From positions 124,001 to 188,000 of the forward strand of contig WLWS01000003.1 of the NCBI GenBank assembly GCA_012103475.1: DNA of 64,000 nucleotides. The letters run 5' to 3'. The notes under the pieces were generated by a model that did not search any database, was not told the origin of the DNA, and was given only the letters and a program-made list of their open reading frames with translations. Below, in pieces: positions 52,724-60,744 of this stretch; positions within the stretch are counted from its first letter, which is position 1; every line of letters starts with the position of its first letter. A program made the translations under genes and the position numbers. The DNA comes from Gammaproteobacteria bacterium (GTDB lineage Bacteria > Pseudomonadota > Gammaproteobacteria > Eutrophobiales > Eutrophobiaceae).

Positions 52724-53701
52724 TTACGGTCTAAAAGTAATTGAGCCCTGAGTTAATCTGGATTCAACATCACGATGAGCTGTCGCTGCGTCAGCCAACT
52801 CATAGGTTTTAAATATTTTTGTCTGCAGGATGCCTTCTCGCATGAATTGAAAGGCGTTTGCTGCCGTGCTCAGAAGGTCTGCACGCTCTCTTGTATAAGC
52901 ATAGATAGACGGCCGCACATAGTGCTGAGAAGTTTCCAGATCAATTTTCATTAGTTCTAAAGGCTCTGGTAAGCCACTGGCTACACCAAATAGGCAAACC
53001 GTGCCGAGGTAGGAGGTACAGCGCATTGATTCTGTGAAGGTGTCTTTACCAATCGAATCGTAGCAAACATCGACTCCCTGGCCACCTGTCAGTTCAAGAA
53101 CCTGGTCGGCGAAATTCGCTTCAGTGTATACAATTGGATGATCACAACCGAGTGTTTTTATATACCCAGCTTTCTCTTTACTGCTGACAGTGCCGAATAC
53201 TTCAGCACCAAGGTGTCGAGCGAGTTGTACACACATCGAGCCTGTCGCCCCTGCCGCCGCGTGGATGAGAACGCGATCTCCCGATTTTATTTGGACGCTT
53301 CGCGTCAGCAGACATTCGGCCGTAATACCCTTTATCATCGAGGCTGCAGCTGTATTATCGTCGATATCGTCGGGCAGAGGAATCAGGCGCGAGGCAGGAT
53401 AAACTCTGGATTCAGCATAACTGCCAACCGGGGGACCGGCGTAGCCAACACGGTCTCCTACCTTGAATTCTGTTACCTCATTGCCAATTTCAGTAATCAC
53501 GCCTGCGGCTTCGACACCCGGTACGAAGGGCAGTGCCGGGCCCGGGTAGGTCCCCATGCGTAAGCCGATTTCCATCATATTCATCCCGATCGCAGTGTGG
53601 CGGAGCAGTACTTCGCCAGCAGCTGGATCCGCCACATTAATCTCTTCCCATTGCAGTACCTCGGCTCCGCCATAGGCGTGTATTACCTGTGCTTTTGTCA
53701 T
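52724..53701 (-). CDS. NADPH:quinone reductase-like MDR protein
   Basis: 325 residues: GroES-like N-terminus (VLLRHTAIGMNMMEIGLRMGTYPGPALPFVPGVEAAG) and Rossmann domain (VLIHAAAGATGSMCVQLARHLGAEVFG). It has the quinone-oxidoreductase (QOR) pattern without zinc ligands. It probably reduces an enone or quinone in the pathway (inferred). A TGTATACAAT sequence occurs inside the gene at 53125-53134. It is divergent from the SDR operon across operator-like site 8. Confidence 0.86.
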   Translation of the reverse strand: MTKAQVIHAYGGAEVLQWEEINVADPAAGEVLLRHTAIGMNMMEIGLRMGTYPGPALPFVPGVEAAGVITEIGNEVTEFKVGDRVGYAGPPVGSYAESRVYPASRLIPLPDDIDDNTAAASMIKGITAECLLTRSVQIKSGDRVLIHAAAGATGSMCVQLARHLGAEVFGTVSSKEKAGYIKTLGCDHPIVYTEANFADQVLELTGGQGVDVCYDSIGKDTFTESMRCTSYLGTVCLFGVASGLPEPLELMKIDLETSQHYVRPSIYAYTRERADLLSTAANAFQFMREGILQTKIFKTYELADAATAHRDVESRLTQGSITFRP

Positions 53702-53770
53702 ATATCCATTCTCTTTAGTAACTCAGATTTTATGCTCGGCTTCTCTTTACATTCTTCGAGTTTATACGTT

Positions 53771-53782
53771 ATTGTATACAAA
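53771..53782. promoter_or_regulatory. Palindromic operator-like site 8 (ATTGTATACAAA)
   Basis: One mismatch from the consensus, in the 241-bp divergent gap between the MDR and SDR genes; a half-site AATGTATGG follows directly. Confidence 0.6.
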
Positions 53783-53942
53783 AATGTATGGAATTGTCTG
53801 CTTGTGCTGATTATTTCCTGCACCGCAACCGCTATGAGCAATAATCTCTGCCATGATGAGTACCACATCGAATATTTTCGGGAACCTGCCGGGGTCGGCG
53901 CTGTTTATAGATGAACGCATCAACAGGGGAAGGGATTTATAA

Positions 53943-54698
53943 GTGGAGAAACTAAAGGGTAAAAAAGCGCTGATTACTGGCAGTAGCTCCGGTATAGGGG
54001 CGGCTGTTGCGCTGGCTTTTGCAGCAGAGGGTGCTGACGTCGTTATTAACTATCCTGATGATTCCCAGTTCGAAAACGCGAATGCCATCCTCAAGCAAGT
54101 TTCGGAAACTGGTCAGAAAGCCTATGCAATAAAATCAGATGTTGCTATTGAAGCTGATGCCGATCGTCTCGTTGAAGAATCACTTTCGAATCTTGGTGGC
54201 ATTGATATTCTGGTCAATAACGCCGGTATAGCACATGCAGGAGCTGTCGAAGAAATACCGGTGGATATGTGGGACAGAGTAATCGCTGTGCACTTACGCA
54301 GCATGTTTCTGGTTACCCGTCGTGTAATTCCATATATGTACTCACAGAACTATGGGAAGATCATAAATACAGCATCACAGCTCGCTTACAAAGGCGCGCC
54401 CGGCTTTAGTCACTATACGGCAGCCAAAGGTGCGATTCTTTCCTTTACCCGATCAATTGCTCTCGAAGCGGGAGAACGGGAAGTTTGCGTGAATGCAGTT
54501 GCCCCGGGTGCGACCATGACTCCAATACTGGATGATGTGCCAGAAGATCTACTTGAGGCCATTCGACAATCCATTCCTCGCAAAAGGCTGGCGGAAATTG
54601 ATGATATCGTTCCGACTTATGTTTTTCTTGCATCCGATGAAGCCAGTCATTTTCGCGGTCAATGTCTAAGCCCCAATGGGGGCGACGTGTTTTTATAA
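53943..54698 (+). CDS. Short-chain dehydrogenase/reductase 1
   Basis: 251 residues, classical SDR: TGSSSGIG at 12-19, NNAGIAHAG, and the catalytic Y-x-x-x-K in HYTAAKG near residue 160, followed by the VNAVAPGATMTP segment. NAD(P)-dependent oxidoreductase for an alcohol or carbonyl. GTG start at 53943 with GGGAAGGG upstream. First gene of the run SDR - SDR - WrbA-like - VOC. Confidence 0.87.
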   Translation: MEKLKGKKALITGSSSGIGAAVALAFAAEGADVVINYPDDSQFENANAILKQVSETGQKAYAIKSDVAIEADADRLVEESLSNLGGIDILVNNAGIAHAGAVEEIPVDMWDRVIAVHLRSMFLVTRRVIPYMYSQNYGKIINTASQLAYKGAPGFSHYTAAKGAILSFTRSIALEAGEREVCVNAVAPGATMTPILDDVPEDLLEAIRQSIPRKRLAEIDDIVPTYVFLASDEASHFRGQCLSPNGGDVFL

Positions 54699-54734
54699 GT
54701 TGAACAAGAATAATTTAAATTAATCAGTCAGATT

Positions 54735-55493
54735 ATGAGTGAAGAAAAAATTGTATTAATTACCGGTGCCGGAATCGGTATCGGTGAGGCGACCGCTTTG
54801 GCTTTTGCTAAAAATAATTATCGGGTAGTGGTAACGGATATTCTGGAAGAAGCAGGGCAATCAACGGTATCGAAAATTCAAGATGATGGTGGTTTGGCTG
54901 AATTTCATTATCTTGATGTCGGTAATACAGAATCGGTGAATGCTGTTTTTGACGAACTCGAAAGCAAGTACGGACGCTTGGAAAGTCTGGTCAACAATGC
55001 CGGTGTTGCCCATCGCCAACCTCTGGCAGAGCTCAGCGATGATCAATGGGACAATACAATAAACATTGATTTGAAAGGCATGATGAGAACTTCCCGGGCT
55101 GCAGCCGGACTGATGAGCAAAAATGGTTCGGGCTCAATTATCTGTCTGTCTTCTATCGCCGGAGCCGACGTTGGCTGGGCTGAACATGTCCCTTACACTG
55201 CGGCAAAAGGAGGAATAATCGGTCTGGTTAAAGGGCTGGCTATGGAACTCGCCCCGCTGGCAGTACGTGTTAATGCGGTCGCACCGGGTTTAATCCGTAC
55301 TGCACAGTCTATGAGTGTTGAACATTCTGTCGGACCGGAAGGTCTGGCGGCGATGGAACCCAGCGTGCCATTGGGCCGAATCGGCGTGCCCGATGACATA
55401 GCTCAGGTGATATTGTTTCTGGCCTCAGAGCAAGCTTCATATATGACAGGTCAGACCCTCACCGTAGATGGTGGGCTTACCGTCGCTTTATAA
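54735..55493 (+). CDS. Short-chain dehydrogenase/reductase 2
   Basis: 252 residues, classical SDR with TGAGIGIG (about 10-17), an acidic residue at the end of strand 2 (VVVTDILEE) that favours NAD over NADP, NNAGVAH, catalytic Y-x-x-x-K in PYTAAKGG and the RVNAVAPG segment. Different from SDR 1 and SDR 3 in sequence, so the three probably serve different steps. Confidence 0.87.
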   Translation: MSEEKIVLITGAGIGIGEATALAFAKNNYRVVVTDILEEAGQSTVSKIQDDGGLAEFHYLDVGNTESVNAVFDELESKYGRLESLVNNAGVAHRQPLAELSDDQWDNTINIDLKGMMRTSRAAAGLMSKNGSGSIICLSSIAGADVGWAEHVPYTAAKGGIIGLVKGLAMELAPLAVRVNAVAPGLIRTAQSMSVEHSVGPEGLAAMEPSVPLGRIGVPDDIAQVILFLASEQASYMTGQTLTVDGGLTVAL

Positions 55494-55516
55494 ATTATTC
55501 AAAATAGGAAAAGCAC

Positions 55517-56179
55517 ATGACAAAAGTAACGATCGTTTACTACAGTAATTTTAAAGGCGCGACAGAGCAATTGGCTTTAGCTATAGGGCGAGGTGCTGAA
55601 AGTGTGCCAGATACAGATGTACAGCTGGTAAAAGTAGAAGACGTGGATGATCACTGGCAAAGACTGCACGACTCCGATGCCATTATTTTTGGCTCACCCA
55701 CTTACATTGGTTCCGTTGCAGCAAAATTTAAAGAATTTGTTGAAAAACTTGCGGGTGATGTTTGGCTGAGACGTATGTGGCTAAACAAAATCGCCAGCGG
55801 TTTTACCGTTTCAGCGGGTCGCAGTGGGGATAAACTCAATGTGTTGCAGCAAATGGTTATCTTCGCCTCACAAATGAGCATGATCTGGGTGCCGATTCGT
55901 ATCACTGGCGGAAATTATTCGACTCAGGGTAGTGAAGAGGATCTAAACAGAATGGCTGGCTATATTGGACTGATGGCTCAGGCAAATATTGATGAACCTG
56001 CAGATAAGGCACCACCACCAAGCGATATCAAAACCGCGGAAATGCACGGCCATCATGTCGCCAATGTTGCTCGCCAGTATGCGCACGGTCGGCGCGAGTT
56101 ACCCAGCGATTACGATACTCTAAATGATGAGAAGACGGGTGAGACACCAGCTACTCTTGCTGATCTGATGAGTGGCTGA
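55517..56179 (+). CDS. WrbA-like flavodoxin-fold NAD(P)H:quinone oxidoreductase
   Basis: 220 residues with a flavodoxin-like fold: IVYYSNFKGATEQLA phosphate loop, SDAIIFGSPTYIGSVAAKFKEFVEKL and a SAGRSGDKLNVLQQM segment in the WrbA manner, plus a C-terminal extension of about 40 residues (HGRRELPSDYDTLND). WrbA proteins reduce quinones in two-electron steps using FMN. This would protect against or process quinone intermediates, in line with the two MDR quinone reductase-like proteins (inferred). Confidence 0.83.
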   Translation: MTKVTIVYYSNFKGATEQLALAIGRGAESVPDTDVQLVKVEDVDDHWQRLHDSDAIIFGSPTYIGSVAAKFKEFVEKLAGDVWLRRMWLNKIASGFTVSAGRSGDKLNVLQQMVIFASQMSMIWVPIRITGGNYSTQGSEEDLNRMAGYIGLMAQANIDEPADKAPPPSDIKTAEMHGHHVANVARQYAHGRRELPSDYDTLNDEKTGETPATLADLMSG

Positions 56180-56191
56180 GGAAAATTACGG

Positions 56192-56659
56192 ATGATCACA
56201 GATTTACATCACACAGCGCTGTTTGTCTCCAACCTGGATAAATCCTTACCGTTTTATGTAGATAAACTTGGCTTTGAACTGGTCAGTCGCAGTGACAAGT
56301 GGGGTGGGCCGTTTTTAGGTGAAGTGTGCGGTGGCTTGGATGATGTAAAAATCAATGTTGCCTTGTTGCGCGCTGGCGGTGAAATTATCGAATTAATTGA
56401 AGTTCTCACACCGGATGAAATACCGCCAGATACATCTACTCGCCGGGTCGGCCTCGCCAGAATAGGCTTTGAAGTCGATGATATAGAAGCAACGGTTACT
56501 GAATTTAAAGGCCGTGGTATTGAGTTTATGAGCGATATCGTTACGGTAACTGTCGATGACACAGCTCATTACTCGGATGGAAAGGCAATCAAGTTTCAGG
56601 ATCCGGATGGCATTATTCTCGAACTTCAGCAGCCACCGGTTCCGGGTAAAATCACCTGA
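56192..56659 (+). CDS. VOC-superfamily (glyoxalase/dioxygenase-like) protein
   Basis: 155 residues with paired beta-alpha-beta3 modules: DLHHTALFVSNLDKSLPFYVDKLGFELV (first His ligand), EIIELIEVL (Glu), AHYSDGKAIKFQDPDGIILELQQ (second His and final Glu). All four metal-ligand positions of glyoxalase/extradiol-type VOC enzymes seem present, unlike in many binding-only members. It starts 12 bp after the WrbA-like gene; its stop lies in a hairpin. Confidence 0.82.
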   Translation: MITDLHHTALFVSNLDKSLPFYVDKLGFELVSRSDKWGGPFLGEVCGGLDDVKINVALLRAGGEIIELIEVLTPDEIPPDTSTRRVGLARIGFEVDDIEATVTEFKGRGIEFMSDIVTVTVDDTAHYSDGKAIKFQDPDGIILELQQPPVPGKIT

Positions 56660-56682
56660 GAGAGCATACCGCTCAGGTGATT
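56650..56682 (+). terminator. Stem-loop between convergent VOC and isochorismatase genes
   Basis: Perfect inverted repeat AATCACCTGAG / CTCAGGTGATT with an 11-base loop, overlapping the VOC stop codon. No T-run follows on plus, so termination may need help; it may serve both convergent genes. Confidence 0.55.
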
Positions 56683-56699
56683 ACTATTAAGTCAGATTG

Positions 56700-57302
56700 T
56701 TAGCTCCAGGCTTTGAGCACATCTTCGGTGCTGACAACCTTGCCGAAACGGGTATCCAGAGTTGCCAGAGCCCATTCGTGTCGTTCAGGAGCAATTTCAC
56801 CGCAGGCATCGCCGACGATAAAGGTCCGATAATCCCTTTGAGACGCGTCTCTCGCCGTCGTTTCAACACAGACATTGGTGGTCACCCCACAGATGACAAG
56901 CGATCGTATGTCGTGACTTGTCAATATGGATTGTAATGGCGTGCCGTAGAAGCCGCTGTAGCGGTTCTTATCGACGATGAAATCACTATCATGACACTTT
57001 ATGTCATCGATAAGCTCGGCATCCCAGGTACCAGCCGCACAGAATTGTGATTCTGCCAATGCGGGCATTAATTCATCGGTAAGTACGCCGCCGTCACGGT
57101 AATCAGGTCGCCAGAGAAGGCGTGTATAGATGATGGGTAATTGTTTAGCACGTGCAGCATCTATTATCTTCAGGTTTGGTTGAATCGCATCAAGACACTG
57201 CTGAATATCAAAACCCAGTTTTGCAGCTGATCCTTCCGTCTTACAGAAGCCATTCTGCATGTCTATGACAAGTAATGCTGTTCTTTTGGCTGTTAATTCC
57301 AC
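56700..57302 (-). CDS. Isochorismatase-like cysteine hydrolase 2
   Basis: 200 residues with the catalytic set D14 (LLVIDMQNGFC), K112 (VDKNRYSGFYG) and C145 (GVTTNVCVETTARDA). Only distantly like copy 1 at 33830. It is closer in pattern to the ureidoacrylate amidohydrolase RutB/biuret hydrolase and N-carbamoyl amidases, so amide or carbamoyl cleavage is likely. Divergent from the amidohydrolase gene at 57501 across a 198-bp AT-rich gap. Confidence 0.86.
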   Translation of the reverse strand: MELTAKRTALLVIDMQNGFCKTEGSAAKLGFDIQQCLDAIQPNLKIIDAARAKQLPIIYTRLLWRPDYRDGGVLTDELMPALAESQFCAAGTWDAELIDDIKCHDSDFIVDKNRYSGFYGTPLQSILTSHDIRSLVICGVTTNVCVETTARDASQRDYRTFIVGDACGEIAPERHEWALATLDTRFGKVVSTEDVLKAWS

Positions 57303-57500
57303 TTTAGTTTTCCCGTGTATTAGTTGGCAATAAAGACTTAGAGTGTCACCTGTATTGTACGTAAGCTGCTACTGTTTTATAAGTCTAATTTACACTTTAT
57401 CGCGATTCTTAATCTTAATATAAAACTAAAAATAACTGCCGGTAGAATGTACAATAAACGGGAAAATGAAGAGTTAAATTTTTTACAAAAAGGTGTATAA

Positions 57501-58352
57501 ATGGGCTCAATAGATATTGTTTGTAATTTATTCACTGAACAGGAAATCAAACTAAAGCAAACCGGGCTTGACAGCGATTTCATGGAGCAGGTACGCATGC
57601 CTGCTGATATGCGAAAAGGCGTATCGATTGATGATTATCTGTTGAAAATGGATGCAGCGGATATTGAACGTTCACTATTAATCGCTGTGCGGGCGGGCGA
57701 CCTTCGAGTCAGGGGTCCCTTTGAAATTCCCTATTCCCGAGTTTATGAGGTGGCGCAATTACATCCGCAGCGTTTTTCAGGATTGGCGGGAGTGGATCCA
57801 TTTCGGGGAATGCAGGGAATATACGATCTTGAACATGCAGTAAAAGAAATGGGCTTTGTCGGTGCTCATCTTTATCCTCACTGGTTTGAACTGGCTCCGG
57901 ATAATGCCAAATATTATCCCTATTATTCAAAATGTTGTGAACTTGATATTCCGATCATGATGCAGGTCGGACAGAATCTAATTTATCAACGCGATCGGCG
58001 TTTACCCAGTGTCGGCAGACCCATTACTCTGGATCAGGTTGCGATCGATTTTCCGGAATTGAAGATCATTGGTATTCATATTGGGATTCCCTGGGCCGAG
58101 GAAATGATCGCAATGGCCTGGAAGCATGAAAATGTGTTTATCGGCGCCGACGCCTATGCTCCAAAATATTGGCCACAAACACTGATTCACTATATTAATT
58201 CATACGGCAGCAACAAAGTTATGTTTGGTACCGACTGGCCGGTTATCAGTCCGGAACGTGCCATCAGTGAAATAGATAAGCTGGGTCTGCGTGATGAGTC
58301 GAAAGAAAAGCTGGTTCGTGAAAATGCACTGCGAGTGTTTAAACTAAAGTAG
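57501..58352 (+). CDS. Amidohydrolase-2 family TIM-barrel protein without the N-terminal HxH metal motif
   Basis: 283 residues with the PF04909-type barrel: start IDIVCNLF, GLAGVDPFRGMQGIYDLEHAVKEMGFVGAHLYPHWFELAPD, IIGIHIGIPW and FGTDWPV near the C-terminus. Metal-dependent relatives (ACMSD, LigW) begin with D-x-H-x-H; here the positions are V7 and N9, and MMQVGQ replaces the usual H-x-G, while the later His and the Asp of GTDWP remain. It may bind one metal weakly or work without metal. Start of an operon with the acyl-CoA ligase (9-bp gap). Confidence 0.8.
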   Translation: MGSIDIVCNLFTEQEIKLKQTGLDSDFMEQVRMPADMRKGVSIDDYLLKMDAADIERSLLIAVRAGDLRVRGPFEIPYSRVYEVAQLHPQRFSGLAGVDPFRGMQGIYDLEHAVKEMGFVGAHLYPHWFELAPDNAKYYPYYSKCCELDIPIMMQVGQNLIYQRDRRLPSVGRPITLDQVAIDFPELKIIGIHIGIPWAEEMIAMAWKHENVFIGADAYAPKYWPQTLIHYINSYGSNKVMFGTDWPVISPERAISEIDKLGLRDESKEKLVRENALRVFKLK

Positions 58353-58361
58353 AAACTGCCA

Positions 58362-59507
58362 ATGCAAAATACAATATCAGGTTACAAGTCGGTTCTGGTA
58401 TCGGATGGAATTAGAAGCTCTGCCCTCGCGACGCCCGAAAAAACTGCACTGGCTGAAAGCGAGCGGGTCTTATCCTATAAGGAGCTAGTGTGGCGCATTA
58501 ACCGTGTTGCCGATGGCTTACATAGTAAAATGGCCATGCAAAAGCATGATCATATTGCACTGATGAGTCCGAATTGTCTCGAGTTTATAGAAATTGTATG
58601 CGGTGCAGCTGATGCGGGTTTAGCAACAGCGATGATCAATCCGCGCCTGACTGCACATGAGGCAGCCTACATTTGTAACGATAGTAAAGCCAAAATTCTC
58701 TTTGTTCATCACTCACTAAGAGAACTCATGGCGACGGTAAAACTTGAATCTGTAGCAACTATTATTGTGATCGGTGATGGTTATGAAGAATGGTTGTTGG
58801 AAAATAAGCAGGAGCAACCGGATATTCAAATCGAAGAGACGGATATATTCGCGATTCCCTACACAGCTGGTACGACCGGTCAGCCAAAAGGAGTGCTATT
58901 GCCACATCGCTCGCGAGTATTGACTTTCTTTGCAATGGCTGTGGAATATGGTTGCTATTCGTCTGAAGACAGATCGCTTGCGATAGCGCCCTTGTTTCAT
59001 GGTGCCGGTTTCGCTTTTGCTCTTGCGCCTGTTTTTTTCGGAGGGTTTTGTGAAATCCTGCCAAAATTTGATCCGGAACAGGTATTGAAAAAACTGTCAG
59101 AGAATAAAATTACAAACACTTTTATGGTACCAACTCATTTCAATGCGATATTCGCTTTGCCAGAAGAGACCCGTTCTTCCCATCAGTTTCCTGAGTTTCA
59201 TACCTTGATCTCGAATGCGGCACCCTTGCCACAAAAAACTAAGGAGCGGATTGTGGAATACTTCGGCGAGGGGAAACTGAATGAATGCTACGGTTCGACT
59301 GAAGGGGGAATTGTTTGCAATCTCAAACCACCTGATCAGCTGCGTAAACTGAAATGTGTCGGCAAAGCTTTTCCCTGTACCGGGTTAAAATTATTAATAA
59401 AGTGGGAAAAGCCGTTGAAAAAGACGAAGTCGGCGAATTGTATAGCCGTTCACCTTTTCTATTCGGCGGTTATTGGGGAATGCCTGAGGAAACCAACACA
59501 TCATTAA
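58362..59507 (+). CDS. Acyl-CoA synthetase (AMP-forming), N-terminal part of a frameshifted gene
   Basis: ANL superfamily adenylating enzyme: FAIPYTAGTTGQPKGVLLPHRS (P-loop-like A3 motif, about residue 165), LFHGAGF, and NECYGSTEG (A5 motif). The protein reads correctly to CTGLK (59389), after which the frame is lost for about 40 residues to a stop at 59507. The continuation is in the -1 frame (next entry). One missing A in the A4 run at 59387-59390 explains it. Intact, the enzyme would have about 509 residues and make an acyl-CoA and AMP + PPi from a carboxylate, providing the CoA ester for the MmgE/PrpD and SDR steps (inferred). Confidence 0.85.
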   Translation: MQNTISGYKSVLVSDGIRSSALATPEKTALAESERVLSYKELVWRINRVADGLHSKMAMQKHDHIALMSPNCLEFIEIVCGAADAGLATAMINPRLTAHEAAYICNDSKAKILFVHHSLRELMATVKLESVATIIVIGDGYEEWLLENKQEQPDIQIEETDIFAIPYTAGTTGQPKGVLLPHRSRVLTFFAMAVEYGCYSSEDRSLAIAPLFHGAGFAFALAPVFFGGFCEILPKFDPEQVLKKLSENKITNTFMVPTHFNAIFALPEETRSSHQFPEFHTLISNAAPLPQKTKERIVEYFGEGKLNECYGSTEGGIVCNLKPPDQLRKLKCVGKAFPCTGLKLLIKWEKPLKKTKSANCIAVHLFYSAVIGECLRKPTHH

Positions 59508-59887
59508 AGGACGGCTGGTTCAGTGCCGGCGACATGGCCAGATTCGACGAGGAAGGTTATGTGTATCTGGTAGACAGAAAAACAGATCTGATAATCTCTG
59601 GCGGGGTAAACATTTTCCCAAGAGATATCGAAGAGGTTTTGCACGCTCATCCTGAAGTGCTTGAAGCAGCAGCTGTCGGGGTTGAAGACGCTTACTGGGG
59701 TGAAAAAGTAAAGGCTTTCGTCGTCACTCGCAGTGATGCTAAATTAACAGAAAAAATACTGAGCTCTTATTGTGACGGCAAACTCGCTGCCTATAAGATT
59801 CCCAAGGAATTTGTTTTTATTGATGCCTTGCCAAGAAATGCGGCAGGTAAAGTATTACGTCGCAGTTTACGCAGTCTGGTCGATTAG
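59354..59887 (+). CDS. Acyl-CoA synthetase, C-terminal part of the same gene
   Basis: True homology begins near KIINKVGKAVEKDEVGELY (about 59390). It contains the hinge motif A8 (DGWFSAGDMARF, YVYLVDRKTDLIISGG) and the catalytic lysine motif A10 (PRNAAGKVLRR). The ATG at 59354 is an artefact of the shifted frame. The mobile C-terminal domain is complete, so repair by one base would give a full enzyme. Confidence 0.82.
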   Translation: MCRQSFSLYRVKIINKVGKAVEKDEVGELYSRSPFLFGGYWGMPEETNTSLKDGWFSAGDMARFDEEGYVYLVDRKTDLIISGGVNIFPRDIEEVLHAHPEVLEAAAVGVEDAYWGEKVKAFVVTRSDAKLTEKILSSYCDGKLAAYKIPKEFVFIDALPRNAAGKVLRRSLRSLVD

Positions 59888-59893
59888 AACGAT

Positions 59894-60538
59894 CTAAGAG
59901 TCGTCCTCAGAAACATAGATTCGATGTCCTGCGCGTAAGTGCGATTCCATTACGTTTTTTGCCCATTGGCCATCTTTAGCCCTGAACGCTTCGATTAGTT
60001 CTCTATGATGACGGTTACTTCTTTCAACATCCTTATTTGAGTAGCGATCTATTGTTTTCAGCAACATCGGAATTTCAACTAGACTGACCAGAAGACGACG
60101 CAGATGCTCACTGCCAGCGGCTTCAACGATAATGCTATGCAGACGATGATTATATTCAATAGTTTTTCTATGGTTTTCTTTGTTGTGCTTTTTACATAGC
60201 TTTTCAATCTCATTAGCACACATTTCCATTTCCCGAATATCTTCCTCGTCGATGCGACTGGCTGCCCTATAGGCTGAATAGCCTTCCAGCATAATACGGA
60301 TTTCAAAAATTCCATCGACATCATCGTCTTCCCAGGAAATTACAAAAGCTCCCTGATTGGGAACAAATTTCACCAGATGTTCTGTGCTCAATCTGCGCAG
60401 TGCTTCGCGGACCGGGGTCCGACTTACTTTCGCATCTTCCGCGATGTGCTCCTCTTTAAGATGCGAACCCGCAGGGTAGCGACCACTCAGGATCTGTTCC
60501 TTTACATATAAATACGCGCGTTCTGTAGCATTTGACAT
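59894..60538 (-). CDS. GntR-family regulator with FCD domain, second copy
   Basis: 214 residues: winged helix-turn-helix (LSGRYPAGSHLKEEHIAEDAKVSRTPVREALRRLSTEHLVKF, about 15-57) and FCD domain with DDVDGIFEIRIMLEGYSAYRAA and later HRLHS and HHRE metal-type residues. Only the general family pattern is shared with the regulator at 43267. It is divergent from MmgE/PrpD and 6 bp from the convergent ligase end, so it likely controls the 57.5-63 kb genes. No copy of the ATTGTATACAAT palindrome lies there. Confidence 0.88.
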   Translation of the reverse strand: MSNATERAYLYVKEQILSGRYPAGSHLKEEHIAEDAKVSRTPVREALRRLSTEHLVKFVPNQGAFVISWEDDDVDGIFEIRIMLEGYSAYRAASRIDEEDIREMEMCANEIEKLCKKHNKENHRKTIEYNHRLHSIIVEAAGSEHLRRLLVSLVEIPMLLKTIDRYSNKDVERSNRHHRELIEAFRAKDGQWAKNVMESHLRAGHRIYVSEDDS

Positions 60539-60699
60539 GGGTCTGTAACCTTATAATCTTGTTTAGTATTCTAAGAGTAGGCTGTGTTGTCTGTTTCGAG
60601 CACTAGCACTTCACTCATAGTAATAAGTGTTGCGGCAAAGTTCCAACGATTGCACCATGATTCTGAAATTTTCACATAAGCAACACTTTCCAGGCTAAG

Positions 60700-60721
60700 G
60701 GGACCTTTGGTCCGTTTTTTT
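60700..60721 (+). terminator. Intrinsic-terminator-like hairpin in the leader of the MmgE/PrpD gene
   Basis: GGACC-TTT-GGTCC stem followed by GTTTTTTT, just 23 bp before the ATG at 60745. The stem is short, but the T-run is right. No plus-strand gene ends here, so it may attenuate transcription from the promoter in the 206-bp divergent gap. Confidence 0.5.
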
Positions 60722-60744
60722 GCGTTTCAGGATGGGAGAATAGA

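Noticed and set aside
53123..53134. AGTGTATACAAT inside the MDR gene, a near match to the operator
   Set aside because: It is within coding sequence about 570 bp from the start; kept only as a possible auxiliary site, not called.
53597..53914. A 105-codon plus-strand frame over the MDR start and the divergent gap
   Set aside because: It overlaps the MDR gene antisense, crosses the operator-like site and has no ribosome binding site or recognisable domain.
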